64,000 bases of DNA from CAJXZP01 sp963974475 (GTDB lineage Bacteria; Bacteroidota; Bacteroidia; Flavobacteriales_G; Salibacteraceae), in contig CAXBCR010000011.1 in NCBI GenBank assembly GCA_963974475.1, positions 1 to 64,000 on the forward strand, given 5' to 3'. This document shows, piece after piece, positions 35,841 to 44,110 of the stretch. Under the pieces are notes generated by a model. The model was given only the letters and a program-made list of their open reading frames with translations. It searched no databases and was not told the origin of the DNA. How positions within the stretch are numbered: the stretch's first letter is position 1; every line of letters begins with the position of its first letter. Made by a program: the position numbers and the translations under genes.

Positions 35841-36656
35841 ATGAAGAGAATACTAATACTAGCAATAGTAACAATAATAGTCAACCCGGCCTTTTCTCAA
35901 AAATATGGAGAGGTCGGGTTATTTGTTGGTTCCTCTTATTACTTGGGAGATGTATACTCCTCTCCACAAAAAGATGCTCACCTTTCCTTGGGTGTAAATT
36001 ACAGGCAAAATTTTAATGCTAGGTGGGCGTGGAATTTTATTGGAAGATACGCTTCTATCTCTGGAAACGATGCGAACTCTAACAATGCTTTTGAGACGCA
36101 AAGAAATCAAAGTTTTCAATCCAATATTTTTGAACTAGCAACCACCGTAGAATTTAATTTTTTGGATTTTAAACCACATAGCCCTCAAAGCTTTTTTCAA
36201 GTTGCTGACGTTTTTACTCCCTATGCTTTTGTAGGAATATCATTATTTTACCATAACCCAAAGGCCTATTTAGCCGGAAATTTGTATGAGTTACAACCAT
36301 TGGCTACGGAAGGGGTTACCTATTCAAAAATTGGGGTTGCCTTACCTTTTGGTTTTGGTTTTAAATTTAGATTGTCCGATAGAATGATCCTTGGACTGAC
36401 TGCTGAATTTAGACCTACTTTTACTGATTATTTGGATGATGTGTCTACAAGATATCCTGTTGACCCATCGGGTTTAACTAAAACTGGGCGCGACTTATCT
36501 AATAGGACGTTGGAAGCACAGGGCGTTAATGGTTCTAGTTGGGGGGCTCAGCGTGGAAATGATTATAATAATGACTGGTTTTCGTATGGTGGTTTTACCC
36601 TATCGTACAATTTAAAGAAGAACCCCGGTACATGCCATTTTAATCCAAGCAAATAG
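35841..36656 (+). CDS. porG: PorG, type IX secretion outer membrane protein
   Basis: The 271-residue product has a Sec signal (cut after Ser19, before Gln20) and a beta-rich barrel with the family hallmark FTDYLDDVSTRYPVDP. It is the best candidate for the true PorG. It directly precedes uppS, bamA, two ompH genes and murI, the gene order seen for PorG in Porphyromonas. PorG takes part in type IX secretion. A late cysteine (CHFNPSK end) is unlike the two upstream copies. It is 36 nt after copy 2 and 43 nt before uppS. Confidence 0.8.
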   Translation: MKRILILAIVTIIVNPAFSQKYGEVGLFVGSSYYLGDVYSSPQKDAHLSLGVNYRQNFNARWAWNFIGRYASISGNDANSNNAFETQRNQSFQSNIFELATTVEFNFLDFKPHSPQSFFQVADVFTPYAFVGISLFYHNPKAYLAGNLYELQPLATEGVTYSKIGVALPFGFGFKFRLSDRMILGLTAEFRPTFTDYLDDVSTRYPVDPSGLTKTGRDLSNRTLEAQGVNGSSWGAQRGNDYNNDWFSYGGFTLSYNLKKNPGTCHFNPSK

Positions 36657-36699
36657 AATATATTTGCCGACCGAAAATCGCATCTAGCGCGAATTCTGT

Positions 36700-37437
36700 A
36701 TGGGTCAATTGTCTGATATAAATAATGAAAAATTACCGTCCCACATTGCTGTGATAATGGATGGCAATGGAAGGTGGGCTAAAGAAAAAGGTAAAGCCAG
36801 AATTTTCGGGCACAAAAATGCTTTGACGGCCGTAAGAGAAACCATTGAAGGTTGTGCGGAAGCTGGTGTGAAATACCTTACCTTATACGCTTTCTCCTCC
36901 GAAAATTGGAATAGACCCAAATTGGAAGTTGCAGCGTTAATGGAATTATTGGTTTCATCCATTCGAAAAGAATTAAAATCTTTGAATGAAAATGATATTC
37001 GATTACAAGCTATTGGAGATTTGTCGGCTTTACCATTAAAAGGACAAAAGGAACTTGCCGCAGCCATTGAAGACACCAAGAAGAATACTAAGATGACTTT
37101 GGTTTTAGCACTTAGTTATGGTTCAAGGGCTGAGATTCTTAATGCTACAAAGAATTTGGCTAATGATGTTAAAAATGGTGAAATAAAAATAGCGGATATT
37201 GATGAGTCAGTATTTGAAGGATATCTTGCCACGCATTCTATCCCTGATCCTGATTTGTTGATACGAACAAGTGGTGAAAGTAGAATAAGTAATTTTTTAT
37301 TATGGCAAATGGCATATACAGAGTTGTTGTTTATTGACAAGTATTGGCCAGATTTCAGGAAAGAAGATTTATTTGATGCAATAATAATGTACCAAAAAAG
37401 AGAACGAAGATTTGGGAAAACAAGTGAACAGATTTAA
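36700..37437 (+). CDS. uppS: UppS, undecaprenyl diphosphate synthase
   Basis: UppS builds the C55 lipid carrier for peptidoglycan and other glycans by cis-prenyl elongation. The 245-residue product has HIAVIMDGNGRWA (catalytic Asp21) and the DLLIRTSGESRISNFLLWQ block with the downstream FIDKYWPDF, all standard. The last 14-26 bases overlap the bamA start, depending on the bamA start chosen. Confidence 0.95.
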   Translation: MGQLSDINNEKLPSHIAVIMDGNGRWAKEKGKARIFGHKNALTAVRETIEGCAEAGVKYLTLYAFSSENWNRPKLEVAALMELLVSSIRKELKSLNENDIRLQAIGDLSALPLKGQKELAAAIEDTKKNTKMTLVLALSYGSRAEILNATKNLANDVKNGEIKIADIDESVFEGYLATHSIPDPDLLIRTSGESRISNFLLWQMAYTELLFIDKYWPDFRKEDLFDAIIMYQKRERRFGKTSEQI

Positions 37438-40072
37438 GAAGTTAGGATTTCTTTTTCTTTTGTTATCCGTATTTTTTCCAAGCATTATGTTTGGGCAAAT
37501 TACTAATGGCAATTCAAATACAACTGAGGTGGATTATTCTACACCCAAAACGTACGTTTTGGGTGGAATTGTTATTTCCGGAACAAAGGTTTTGGACCCC
37601 AATGCACTAATTTTATTAACCGGGTTGACGGTGGGTTCAGAAATTGATATTCCTGGAGCAAAAGTTTCGAGTGCTATTACCAACCTATGGAAACAAGGGT
37701 TGTTTTCGGATATTATCATTTCAGTTCAGCGAATTGTGGGTAATAAGGTGTACCTAGAATTTGCCATTAAGGAGCAGCCCAGATTATCTCGTTATCACAT
37801 GGATGGAGTGTCAAAAGGAGATGCGGATAAGATAAAGGAAGATATTAACCTCTACCGGGAACGAATTGTAACCAATAACCTAATTGTGTCCACAAAATCT
37901 AAAATTAGACGATATTTTGTTGATAAAGGGTATTACCACGCCAAGGTGGATATTATTCAAAAAAATGATACTCTTTTTCCTAATCATCAAATGTTGATTA
38001 TTAATATAAAGAAGAATAAAAAAGTGAAAATTGAGGATGTCGCTTTTCACGGAAATACGCAATTTACGGATATTCAGTTAGAACGCACCTTTAAAGAAAC
38101 AAAAGAGAAAAGTAGAATTAGACCCTTGGAGGAATTTGACGTTTTTCTAGGTAAATTAATTAAAGCGGTTTGGCATCAAAAAAGTGATACGATTTTGCCT
38201 ATGCTGGTCTCTCATTTTGGAGAAAAAGTGAAACCAAGGATATTTAAAAAATCAAAATTCATAAGCTCAACCTATGATACAGATAAATTGCTTTTACTTC
38301 AAAAATATAAGGAAGCTGGATATCGTGATATTAGAATTGTAACGGATACAATTACTTCTCTTGGGGATGAGGATTTAAAAGTGGATATTTATTTAGATGA
38401 GGGAAACCAATATTTCTTTAGAGAAATAAAGTGGTTGGGAAATGAAAAATATACCACAGAGAGGCTAAATAAAGTGCTGGGAATTAAAAAGGGGGACATA
38501 TATAATACTTCATTATTGGATCAGCGGTTGTTTATGAATCCATCTGGTTTGGATGTTAGTTCGCAATATATGGATGATGGATATTTGTTTTTTAAAGTTA
38601 CACCATCGGAAATAAGTGTTGTTTCTGATTCTATTGATATAGAAATTAGAATTTATGAAGGTGCTCAAGCTACCATTAACAAGGTGTTTATTACTGGGAA
38701 TACCAAAACAAGTGAGCACGTTATACGAAGAGAAATCCGTACCAAACCAGGTGATTTGTTTAGTCGGTCTGATATTATGAGAACTCAACGAGAGCTTTCA
38801 ATTTTAGGGTTTTTGGATCCAGAAAAAATGAATGTTATTCCAAAACCAAACCCAATTGATGGAACGGTGGATATTGAGTATGTGGTTGGAGAGAAGCCTT
38901 CCGATCAAATTGAACTTTCTGGAGGATATGGAGGGTATTCTTTAATTGGTACATTGGGGTTGACATTTAATAATTTTTCAACTAAAAACTTTTTCAATAA
39001 GAAAGCATGGACACCGTTACCTTCGGGTGATGGACAGCGATTGAGTTTAAGAGGGCAAACGAGTGGTCAGATTTATAATTCGATAAATTTTTCGTTTACC
39101 GAACCATGGTTGGGAGGCAAAAAACCGAATTCATTTACGTTCTCCACGTATTATACACATCAAGCTCAAAATTCAAAAACAGCGATAGACGGAGAAACAG
39201 GTCAAACGGTTGAAAATCCACTTTATAGATCCATGGGAACCTATGGGATTACCATTGGCTTAGGAAAAAGATTGAAATGGCCGGATGACCACTTTCAATA
39301 TTATCAAGCACTTTCTTACCAGTATTACGATGTAAATAAGTGGCCTGCTTTTCAGGGATTTACTCAAGGTTTTGCAAATAATATTTTTTATAAAGGAGTG
39401 TTGACAAGAAGTTCTTTGGATGATATTAATTTCCCGAAATCTGGTTCTAAGGTTACTTTGTCTGGTCAGTTTACTCCTCCTTATTCTTGGTTTAATAATA
39501 AGGATTATGCCAATTTGGGTACGGAGGAAAAATTCAAATTTGTAGAGTATAATAAATGGAAATTTACGGCTGCTTGGTATAACAATTTTGTGGACAAGTT
39601 CGTCATTTATGCTAAAGTTGGTTTTGGCGGGTTATTCTCGTACAGTCCAGAAGTGGGAACGGCTCCGTTTGAAAGATTTTATTTAGGAGGTTCTGGTCTT
39701 TCGGGATTCCAATTGGATGCTAGGGAGGTGATTGCATTACGTGGGTATGATGATTTGTCTCTTTCTCCAGGTACGGGAGCACCTTTCGTGACCAAATATA
39801 CAGCGGAAGTTAGATATCCTTTTTCAACGAACCCAAGTGCGATGATTTACGGGTTAGCCTTTGCCGAAATGGGTAATACTTTTAGTAGTTTAACTACGTT
39901 TACCCCCTTTAATAATTACCGTTCTGCTGGAGTTGGTGTAAAAGTATTCTTGCCAATGTTTGGTTTACTTGGGTTAGATTGGGGATATCGTTTGGATGAC
40001 GTTCCCGGAAGACCTGCAATGCAAAGGTCTCAAATCCATTTTTCCATTGGTGCCAACCTAGGGGAGTTATAA
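37424..40072 (+). CDS. bamA: BamA, outer membrane protein assembly factor
   Basis: BamA is the core of the machine that folds barrel proteins into the outer membrane. The 882-residue product (GTG 37424; an alternative TTG at 37412 adds four residues) has a Sec signal and about five POTRA domains (about residues 40-520). One Lys-rich insertion lies between the second and third. A C-terminal Omp85 barrel covers about 530-882, with the lid-loop motif in GGSGLSGFQLDAREVIALRGYDD. Its start overlaps uppS, and it is 12 nt before ompH. It probably serves the PorG proteins upstream. Confidence 0.93.
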   Translation: MNRFKKLGFLFLLLSVFFPSIMFGQITNGNSNTTEVDYSTPKTYVLGGIVISGTKVLDPNALILLTGLTVGSEIDIPGAKVSSAITNLWKQGLFSDIIISVQRIVGNKVYLEFAIKEQPRLSRYHMDGVSKGDADKIKEDINLYRERIVTNNLIVSTKSKIRRYFVDKGYYHAKVDIIQKNDTLFPNHQMLIINIKKNKKVKIEDVAFHGNTQFTDIQLERTFKETKEKSRIRPLEEFDVFLGKLIKAVWHQKSDTILPMLVSHFGEKVKPRIFKKSKFISSTYDTDKLLLLQKYKEAGYRDIRIVTDTITSLGDEDLKVDIYLDEGNQYFFREIKWLGNEKYTTERLNKVLGIKKGDIYNTSLLDQRLFMNPSGLDVSSQYMDDGYLFFKVTPSEISVVSDSIDIEIRIYEGAQATINKVFITGNTKTSEHVIRREIRTKPGDLFSRSDIMRTQRELSILGFLDPEKMNVIPKPNPIDGTVDIEYVVGEKPSDQIELSGGYGGYSLIGTLGLTFNNFSTKNFFNKKAWTPLPSGDGQRLSLRGQTSGQIYNSINFSFTEPWLGGKKPNSFTFSTYYTHQAQNSKTAIDGETGQTVENPLYRSMGTYGITIGLGKRLKWPDDHFQYYQALSYQYYDVNKWPAFQGFTQGFANNIFYKGVLTRSSLDDINFPKSGSKVTLSGQFTPPYSWFNNKDYANLGTEEKFKFVEYNKWKFTAAWYNNFVDKFVIYAKVGFGGLFSYSPEVGTAPFERFYLGGSGLSGFQLDAREVIALRGYDDLSLSPGTGAPFVTKYTAEVRYPFSTNPSAMIYGLAFAEMGNTFSSLTTFTPFNNYRSAGVGVKVFLPMFGLLGLDWGYRLDDVPGRPAMQRSQIHFSIGANLGEL

Positions 40073-40084
40073 AACCTTGTCATT

Positions 40085-40606
40085 ATGTTAAAAAACATTC
40101 TTTTTGTAATAGTTATGCTTTCGGCATCTTCTTTGTTTGGGCAAAGATATGCGTATGTAGATTCAAAATACATCCTCGAGAATATGGAGGAGTATAAGGA
40201 GGCTCAAGTTGAATTAGATGCTATGAGTAAAAAATGGCAACAAACAGTAGAGGCAAAAATGGCTGAGTTGGATAGAATGAGAAGGGCATTTGATGCAGAG
40301 AAAATATTGCTAACAACTGAACTTCAAAAGCAGCGCGAAGAAGAAATAAAAATAAAAGAAAAAGAAATTCGTGATTATCAAAGGTTGAAATTCGGTGTAA
40401 ATGGAGAGTTGTTCAAAAAAAGATTAGAATTAATACAACCACTTCAAGATGATATATTCAATGCAATCAAAGAGTTAGCTAAGGAAAGGAGTTATGCATT
40501 GGTATTCGATAAAGGAACAAATACAAATATTTTATTTGCCGATCCAAAGTATGATAAGAGTGATGTGATCCTTAAAAAATTAGGATATTCGGCAAGCGAT
40601 AAATAA
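40085..40606 (+). CDS. OmpH/Skp-family periplasmic chaperone, copy 1
   Basis: The 173-residue product has a Sec signal (about residues 1-19), then the YAYVDSKYILENMEEYKEAQ start of Skp/OmpH. A long coiled-coil arm (about 40-120) and a short C-terminal strand follow. Skp holds unfolded outer-membrane proteins on the way to BamA. It lies 12 nt after bamA and 52 nt before its paralogue, as commonly seen in Bacteroidota. Confidence 0.88.
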   Translation: MLKNILFVIVMLSASSLFGQRYAYVDSKYILENMEEYKEAQVELDAMSKKWQQTVEAKMAELDRMRRAFDAEKILLTTELQKQREEEIKIKEKEIRDYQRLKFGVNGELFKKRLELIQPLQDDIFNAIKELAKERSYALVFDKGTNTNILFADPKYDKSDVILKKLGYSASDK

Positions 40607-40658
40607 TATTGTAGACAAGTATAAATAGGTATAGAAATAGAAAAGTAAATTAGAAATA

Positions 40659-41165
40659 ATGAAGAAAATTTTAATTGTAATTGCAGTATTGTTGGGTGTT
40701 TCAAGTGCATCTTTTGCTCAAGCTAAAAAAATGGGTCATATTAATTCTCAAGAATTAATGGGTTTGATGCCAGAAAGTCAAACCATTCGTACGGAATTAG
40801 AAACGTATGCTAAGCAATTGGAAACTCAAATGGGTGCAATGCAAAATGAATATCAATCTAAGGTGAATGATTACCAAATGAATGAATCCACATGGTCGAC
40901 CTTAATTAAAGATTCAAAAGCGAAAGAAATAGGTGATCTTGAAAGACGAATTCAAGAGTTCCAACAGTCTGCACAAAAAGACCTTTCTGCGAAGGAACAA
41001 TCGTTGATTGAGCCAATTATTAAAAAGGCACAAGATGCAATCGATGCGGTTGCAAAAGCAAACGGATATGCGTATGTATTCGATACTAGTGTAGGTGCTG
41101 TTTTGGTTTATCCAGATTCAGATAATATACTTTCGTTAGTTAAAAAGCATTTAGGCATTTTATAA
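40659..41165 (+). CDS. OmpH/Skp-family periplasmic chaperone, copy 2
   Basis: The 168-residue product has a Sec signal (cut near Ala20) and the MGHINSQELMGLMPESQ start of Skp/OmpH. An alpha coiled-coil arm (about 45-125) and the closing GYAYVFDTSVGAVLV strand follow. It is a diverged tandem copy of the previous gene. A strong intrinsic terminator begins 6 nt after its stop codon and runs to the murI start. Confidence 0.88.
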   Translation: MKKILIVIAVLLGVSSASFAQAKKMGHINSQELMGLMPESQTIRTELETYAKQLETQMGAMQNEYQSKVNDYQMNESTWSTLIKDSKAKEIGDLERRIQEFQQSAQKDLSAKEQSLIEPIIKKAQDAIDAVAKANGYAYVFDTSVGAVLVYPDSDNILSLVKKHLGIL

Positions 41166-41170
41166 ATTTA

Positions 41171-41205
41171 AAAAAAGCATCAGTTAGATACTGATGCTTT
41201 TTTTT
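41171..41205 (+). terminator. Intrinsic terminator after ompH, abutting murI
   Basis: A perfect 14-bp A/T-flanked stem (41171-41184 with 41190-41203), loop TAGAT, with a run of eight T. The murI ATG at 41206 follows the T run directly. Confidence 0.85.
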
Positions 41206-42015
41206 ATGGTGTCAACGGGTCCCATAGGTTTTTTTGATAGTGGAGTTGGAGGTTTAACTATTTGGAATGATTTAGTTAATGCTTTGCCAAATGAAGATAC
41301 TATCTATATAGCAGATAGCATAAATGCGCCCTATGGAGGGAAGACCCCCGATGAGATTATTGACCTAAGTGTCGCCAACACACAAAAATTAGTCGATTTA
41401 GGAGCTAAGTTAATTGTGGTTGCATGCAATACAGCCACCACACAAGCCATTCAAACGTTACGGGAAAGATTCGATTTTCCCTTTATTGGAATAGAACCTG
41501 CCATTAAACCCGCTGCCGAAAGGTCAAAATCTAAAGTCATCGGAGTGTTAGCTACACATGGCACACTTGAAAGTGACCATTTTAATCGAACTAAAAAGAA
41601 TTTTTCACAGGGAGTAGAAGTGGTTACCCAAGTAGGCGATGGGTTGGTTACGGCTATTGAAAAAGGTGACTTAGCCTCCGAAGAGTTAAAAAGTATTTTA
41701 GCTGGGCATTTAAAGGAATTAAAAAAGCACCCTATTGATTATCTAGTATTAGGTTGTACGCATTACCCATTGCTAAAACCTTTGATGCAATCTATTCTAA
41801 CAGATCAAGTAGAGATTTTGGATTCAGGAAAAGCAGTAGCAGCTCAAATTAAAAAGGTGTTGATAGACAATAACCTAAAATCCGCAAGTAAACAAAGTGG
41901 TACCCATCAATTAATGTCGACAGGTGATTTGGGAATTTTAAAATCTATTGTAATAAATAATCATTTTGACATGAATCGAAATGTTAATTATTCCTCCTTA
42001 TACCAATCGGAATAG
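41206..42015 (+). CDS. murI: MurI, glutamate racemase
   Basis: MurI makes D-glutamate for peptidoglycan. The 269-residue product starts GPIGFFDSGVGGLT and has both catalytic cysteines, in VVACNTATT and LGCTHYPLL. The ATG at 41206 gives the usual N-terminus. An in-frame ATG at 41194 lies inside the upstream terminator and is unlikely. The end overlaps the minus-strand carbonic anhydrase gene by 28 nt, stop to stop. Confidence 0.92.
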   Translation: MVSTGPIGFFDSGVGGLTIWNDLVNALPNEDTIYIADSINAPYGGKTPDEIIDLSVANTQKLVDLGAKLIVVACNTATTQAIQTLRERFDFPFIGIEPAIKPAAERSKSKVIGVLATHGTLESDHFNRTKKNFSQGVEVVTQVGDGLVTAIEKGDLASEELKSILAGHLKELKKHPIDYLVLGCTHYPLLKPLMQSILTDQVEILDSGKAVAAQIKKVLIDNNLKSASKQSGTHQLMSTGDLGILKSIVINNHFDMNRNVNYSSLYQSE

Positions 42016-42506
42016 AATAGGTAATTATTAGCGATTCTTTCAATTTCTCCTTTTAATAATTCTTCGCTAAGGTCTTTTACCTTTTTTGCAGGTACTCCTG
42101 CCCAAACAGCCCCAGATTCAATATGCGTTCCTTGTAGAACGACTGCTCCAGCGGCAATTATTACGTTACTTTCAATGATTACTTCATCCATTACAATGGC
42201 ACCCATGCCAACCAGTACATTTGACTTAATTTGGCAACCGTGAATAAGTGTATTGTGTCCAATGGAAACATTGTCGCCTATTTGAGTAGCTGCTTTTTGG
42301 TAAGTGCAATGAATGACGGCTCCATCCTGAACATTAACTTTATTTCCTAAAACAATACTATTTACATCTCCTCTAATGACTGCGTTAAACCATATACTGC
42401 AATCATCTCCAGTTGTAACGTCTCCAATTACGGTGGCATTTTCGGATAGGTAGATGTTTTTGCCAAATTGTGGGGTTTTTTTTCTTACTGTTTTTATTAA
42501 TGCCAT
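41988..42506 (-). CDS. Gamma-class carbonic anhydrase-like protein
   Basis: The 172-residue product is a left-handed beta-helix of hexapeptide repeats (about residues 15-140) with the metal His pair in SIGHNTLIHG. An earlier VIHCTYQ gives a third His position. This is the gamma-carbonic anhydrase/YrdA family; many members have no proven activity. The ATG at 42506 is preferred to an upstream TTG in frame. The TATTTTTG element is 15 nt before it. It is convergent with murI, overlapping by 28 nt. Confidence 0.85.
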   Translation of the reverse strand: MALIKTVRKKTPQFGKNIYLSENATVIGDVTTGDDCSIWFNAVIRGDVNSIVLGNKVNVQDGAVIHCTYQKAATQIGDNVSIGHNTLIHGCQIKSNVLVGMGAIVMDEVIIESNVIIAAGAVVLQGTHIESGAVWAGVPAKKVKDLSEELLKGEIERIANNYLFYSDWYKEE

Positions 42507-42521
42507 ACCGTTTGTTTTGAA

Positions 42522-42529
42522 CAAAAATA
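42522..42529 (-). promoter_or_regulatory. -7 promoter element of the gamma-carbonic anhydrase gene
   Basis: TATTTTTG on the minus strand, 15 nt before the ATG at 42506. No -33 TTG is seen. Confidence 0.45.
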
Positions 42530-42610
42530 CTGTTTGACTTCTTTACCTAGCCTTATTGAATCATAAAATTATTTGAAAATTAATTAGCTAACTGTAGCTA
42601 GGAAAAAACC

Positions 42611-42619
42611 TAATTTTGC
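42611..42619 (+). promoter_or_regulatory. -7 promoter element of nfu
   Basis: TAATTTTGC, 20 nt before the ATG at 42640; it supports that start over an in-frame TTG lying within the element. Confidence 0.55.
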
Positions 42620-42639
42620 AGCCAAATAAAATTGATAGT

Positions 42640-43236
42640 ATGAAAGTTCCAGTTACCATATATGCCGAAATGACGCCAAACCCTAAAGCAATGAAATTTG
42701 TGGCAAATATTGCCCTTATTACTAATGGGAAAAGTTATGAATTTAATGAAGTTAGTCAGGCTCAAAATTCACCACTTGCAAAAGTGTTGTTTACCTTTCC
42801 CTTTGTGAAAGGAGTCATGCTTTCTCAAAATTTTGTGACTATTAATATAATGGATGGATTAAGTTGGGATGATGTCGTTATGGAGGTTAGAGAATATGTA
42901 ACCAACTATATTCAAGCGGGACAGCCAATAATGGATGAATCGGCTCCTGAAGTTGTTAAAAAAGAAGTTAAGAAAGAATTTACTCCGCTACCAAAACCAG
43001 GTGAGGTTAGAGATATAGATAATAAAATCAAGCATATCTTAAAAGAGTATGTTAGCCCAGCGGTAGAAAATGATGGAGGTGCAATAAGCTTTATTTCATT
43101 TGAGGATGGTGAACTAAAAGTTAAACTAAGCGGAGCTTGTAATGGTTGCCCGTCTTCTACGCAAACGCTTCAATACGGAGTTCAAAATATTTTTGAGAAG
43201 TTATTACCACAAGTAACTAAAGTAACCTCGGTGTAA
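42640..43236 (+). CDS. Nfu-type iron-sulfur cluster scaffold
   Basis: The 198-residue protein carries iron-sulfur clusters to target proteins. Residues about 1-85 are the Nfu N-terminal domain (TPNPKAMKFVAN), and about 115-190 are the NifU-like C-terminal domain with the cluster site ACNGCPSS (Cys-x-x-Cys). Its last base overlaps the ATG of the next gene (TAATG). Confidence 0.88.
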   Translation: MKVPVTIYAEMTPNPKAMKFVANIALITNGKSYEFNEVSQAQNSPLAKVLFTFPFVKGVMLSQNFVTINIMDGLSWDDVVMEVREYVTNYIQAGQPIMDESAPEVVKKEVKKEFTPLPKPGEVRDIDNKIKHILKEYVSPAVENDGGAISFISFEDGELKVKLSGACNGCPSSTQTLQYGVQNIFEKLLPQVTKVTSV

Positions 43237-43697
43237 TGAAGTTAGTTAGTGTAGTCGGATTGGTTTTAGTCTTGGTAGGATGTGCACCGGATGTTAAAGA
43301 AGACTCTGTTGAGATTAAAAAGGTTTCCGCTAATATTATTCGGAAAGCCGTTGAATTTGACCAATTGAATAAGCCAACCAAGTTCGAATTATACACCAAT
43401 GAAAATGGGGTGAGTTTGCTTGTTGGAATAGAAGAAGTATACGGAAACGGCAACATTAAAATACGAGGTGGAGTGAATGCGAACGGCCAGAGGGATGGTC
43501 TTTGGGAAGCCTTCTACGAAGATGGAACGAGTTGGAGTATCGGTAATTATTCTTCGGGTAAAGAAACAGGGGATAAAAAAGTATGGTACCCTAATGGGAA
43601 ATTGCGCTATCAAGGTTTAATGCGGAATGATAGTTTGGTTGGAAAATGGCAATTTTGGGATTCAAAGGGGGCACTAACTGAAAAAGAGTATAAATAG
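43236..43697 (+). CDS. MORN-repeat lipoprotein
   Basis: The 153-residue product has a lipoprotein signal LVGC (Cys16). About three to four MORN units follow: YGNGNIKIRGGVNANGQRDGLW, then repeats at GKETGDKKVWYPNGK and NDSLVGKWQFW. The MORN fold is a beta hairpin repeat. Its start overlaps the nfu stop codon by one base, so it is translationally coupled. Function is unknown. A terminator follows its stop. Confidence 0.82.
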   Translation: MKLVSVVGLVLVLVGCAPDVKEDSVEIKKVSANIIRKAVEFDQLNKPTKFELYTNENGVSLLVGIEEVYGNGNIKIRGGVNANGQRDGLWEAFYEDGTSWSIGNYSSGKETGDKKVWYPNGKLRYQGLMRNDSLVGKWQFWDSKGALTEKEYK

Positions 43698-43698
43698 A

Positions 43699-43726
43699 AA
43701 AAGGCCCGCTCCCCAGCAGGCCTTTT
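43699..43726. terminator. Intrinsic terminator after the MORN gene
   Basis: An AAAAGGCC/GGCCTTTT stem with an inner GCT/AGC and loop CCCC, directly after the MORN stop, ending in TTTT. The stem is symmetric, so it may act in both directions. Confidence 0.8.
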
Positions 43727-43781
43727 AATTATGCGTAGTTTCTTAAACTACTGCACTACCACCACTCTACGTGTTTCTTTT

Positions 43782-43806
43782 GTTAACTAGGAAATTCCTA
43801 ATTAAC
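43782..43806. promoter_or_regulatory. 25-bp near-perfect palindrome
   Basis: GTTAACTAGGAA and TTCCTAATTAAC face each other around one A, with one mismatch. The tight centre points to a protein-binding site rather than an RNA hairpin. It is over 300 bp from either start codon. Confidence 0.4.
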
Positions 43807-44097
43807 CAATTTGATCTTGGTAGCACATTGCTTAAATTTTATTCTAAGCTAAACCTGAGATTTAAAAAAAACCTCATGTTGTACAGTGGTTCGTGTAATC
43901 TTTAGTAAGTGTGTGTATCAATTACGAAGCAATGTTACTTCAATTTATTGGTTTGACAATGATAAAATTTGGTGAAAAGAAGATAAAACATCTATTTTAC
44001 CCTGAAATTAAATCAATTGATTTTATAGTTAAAATTGACAATCATTTTCTGTTAAAGAATTGGTGAGGTAATTTAATATTATCTCAAAGCCAAATAT

Positions 44098-44105
44098 TAC
44101 ATTTG
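44098..44105 (+). promoter_or_regulatory. -7 promoter element of dnaG
   Basis: TACATTTG ends only 5 nt before the GTG start, closer than at other genes, so the message would have almost no leader. No -33 TTG is seen at the right distance. Confidence 0.4.
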
Positions 44106-44110
44106 AATTA

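Larger units (their letters stand above)
43727..44110. other. Gene-free gap before dnaG with a 25-bp palindrome
   Basis: No gene is convincing in this stretch. It contains a near-perfect palindrome at 43782-43806 (12-bp arms, one-base centre, one mismatch). The rest is AT-rich. A TACATTTG element at 44098-44105 lies just before dnaG. Confidence 0.5.

Noticed and set aside
41194..41205. murI start at the first ATG
   Set aside because: This ATG lies in the terminator stem and adds residues not seen in the family; 41206 is better.
43690..43800. Minus-strand small RNA using the terminator after the MORN gene
   Set aside because: The symmetric terminator could serve it and the strand is G-rich, but no promoter element is visible upstream on that strand.
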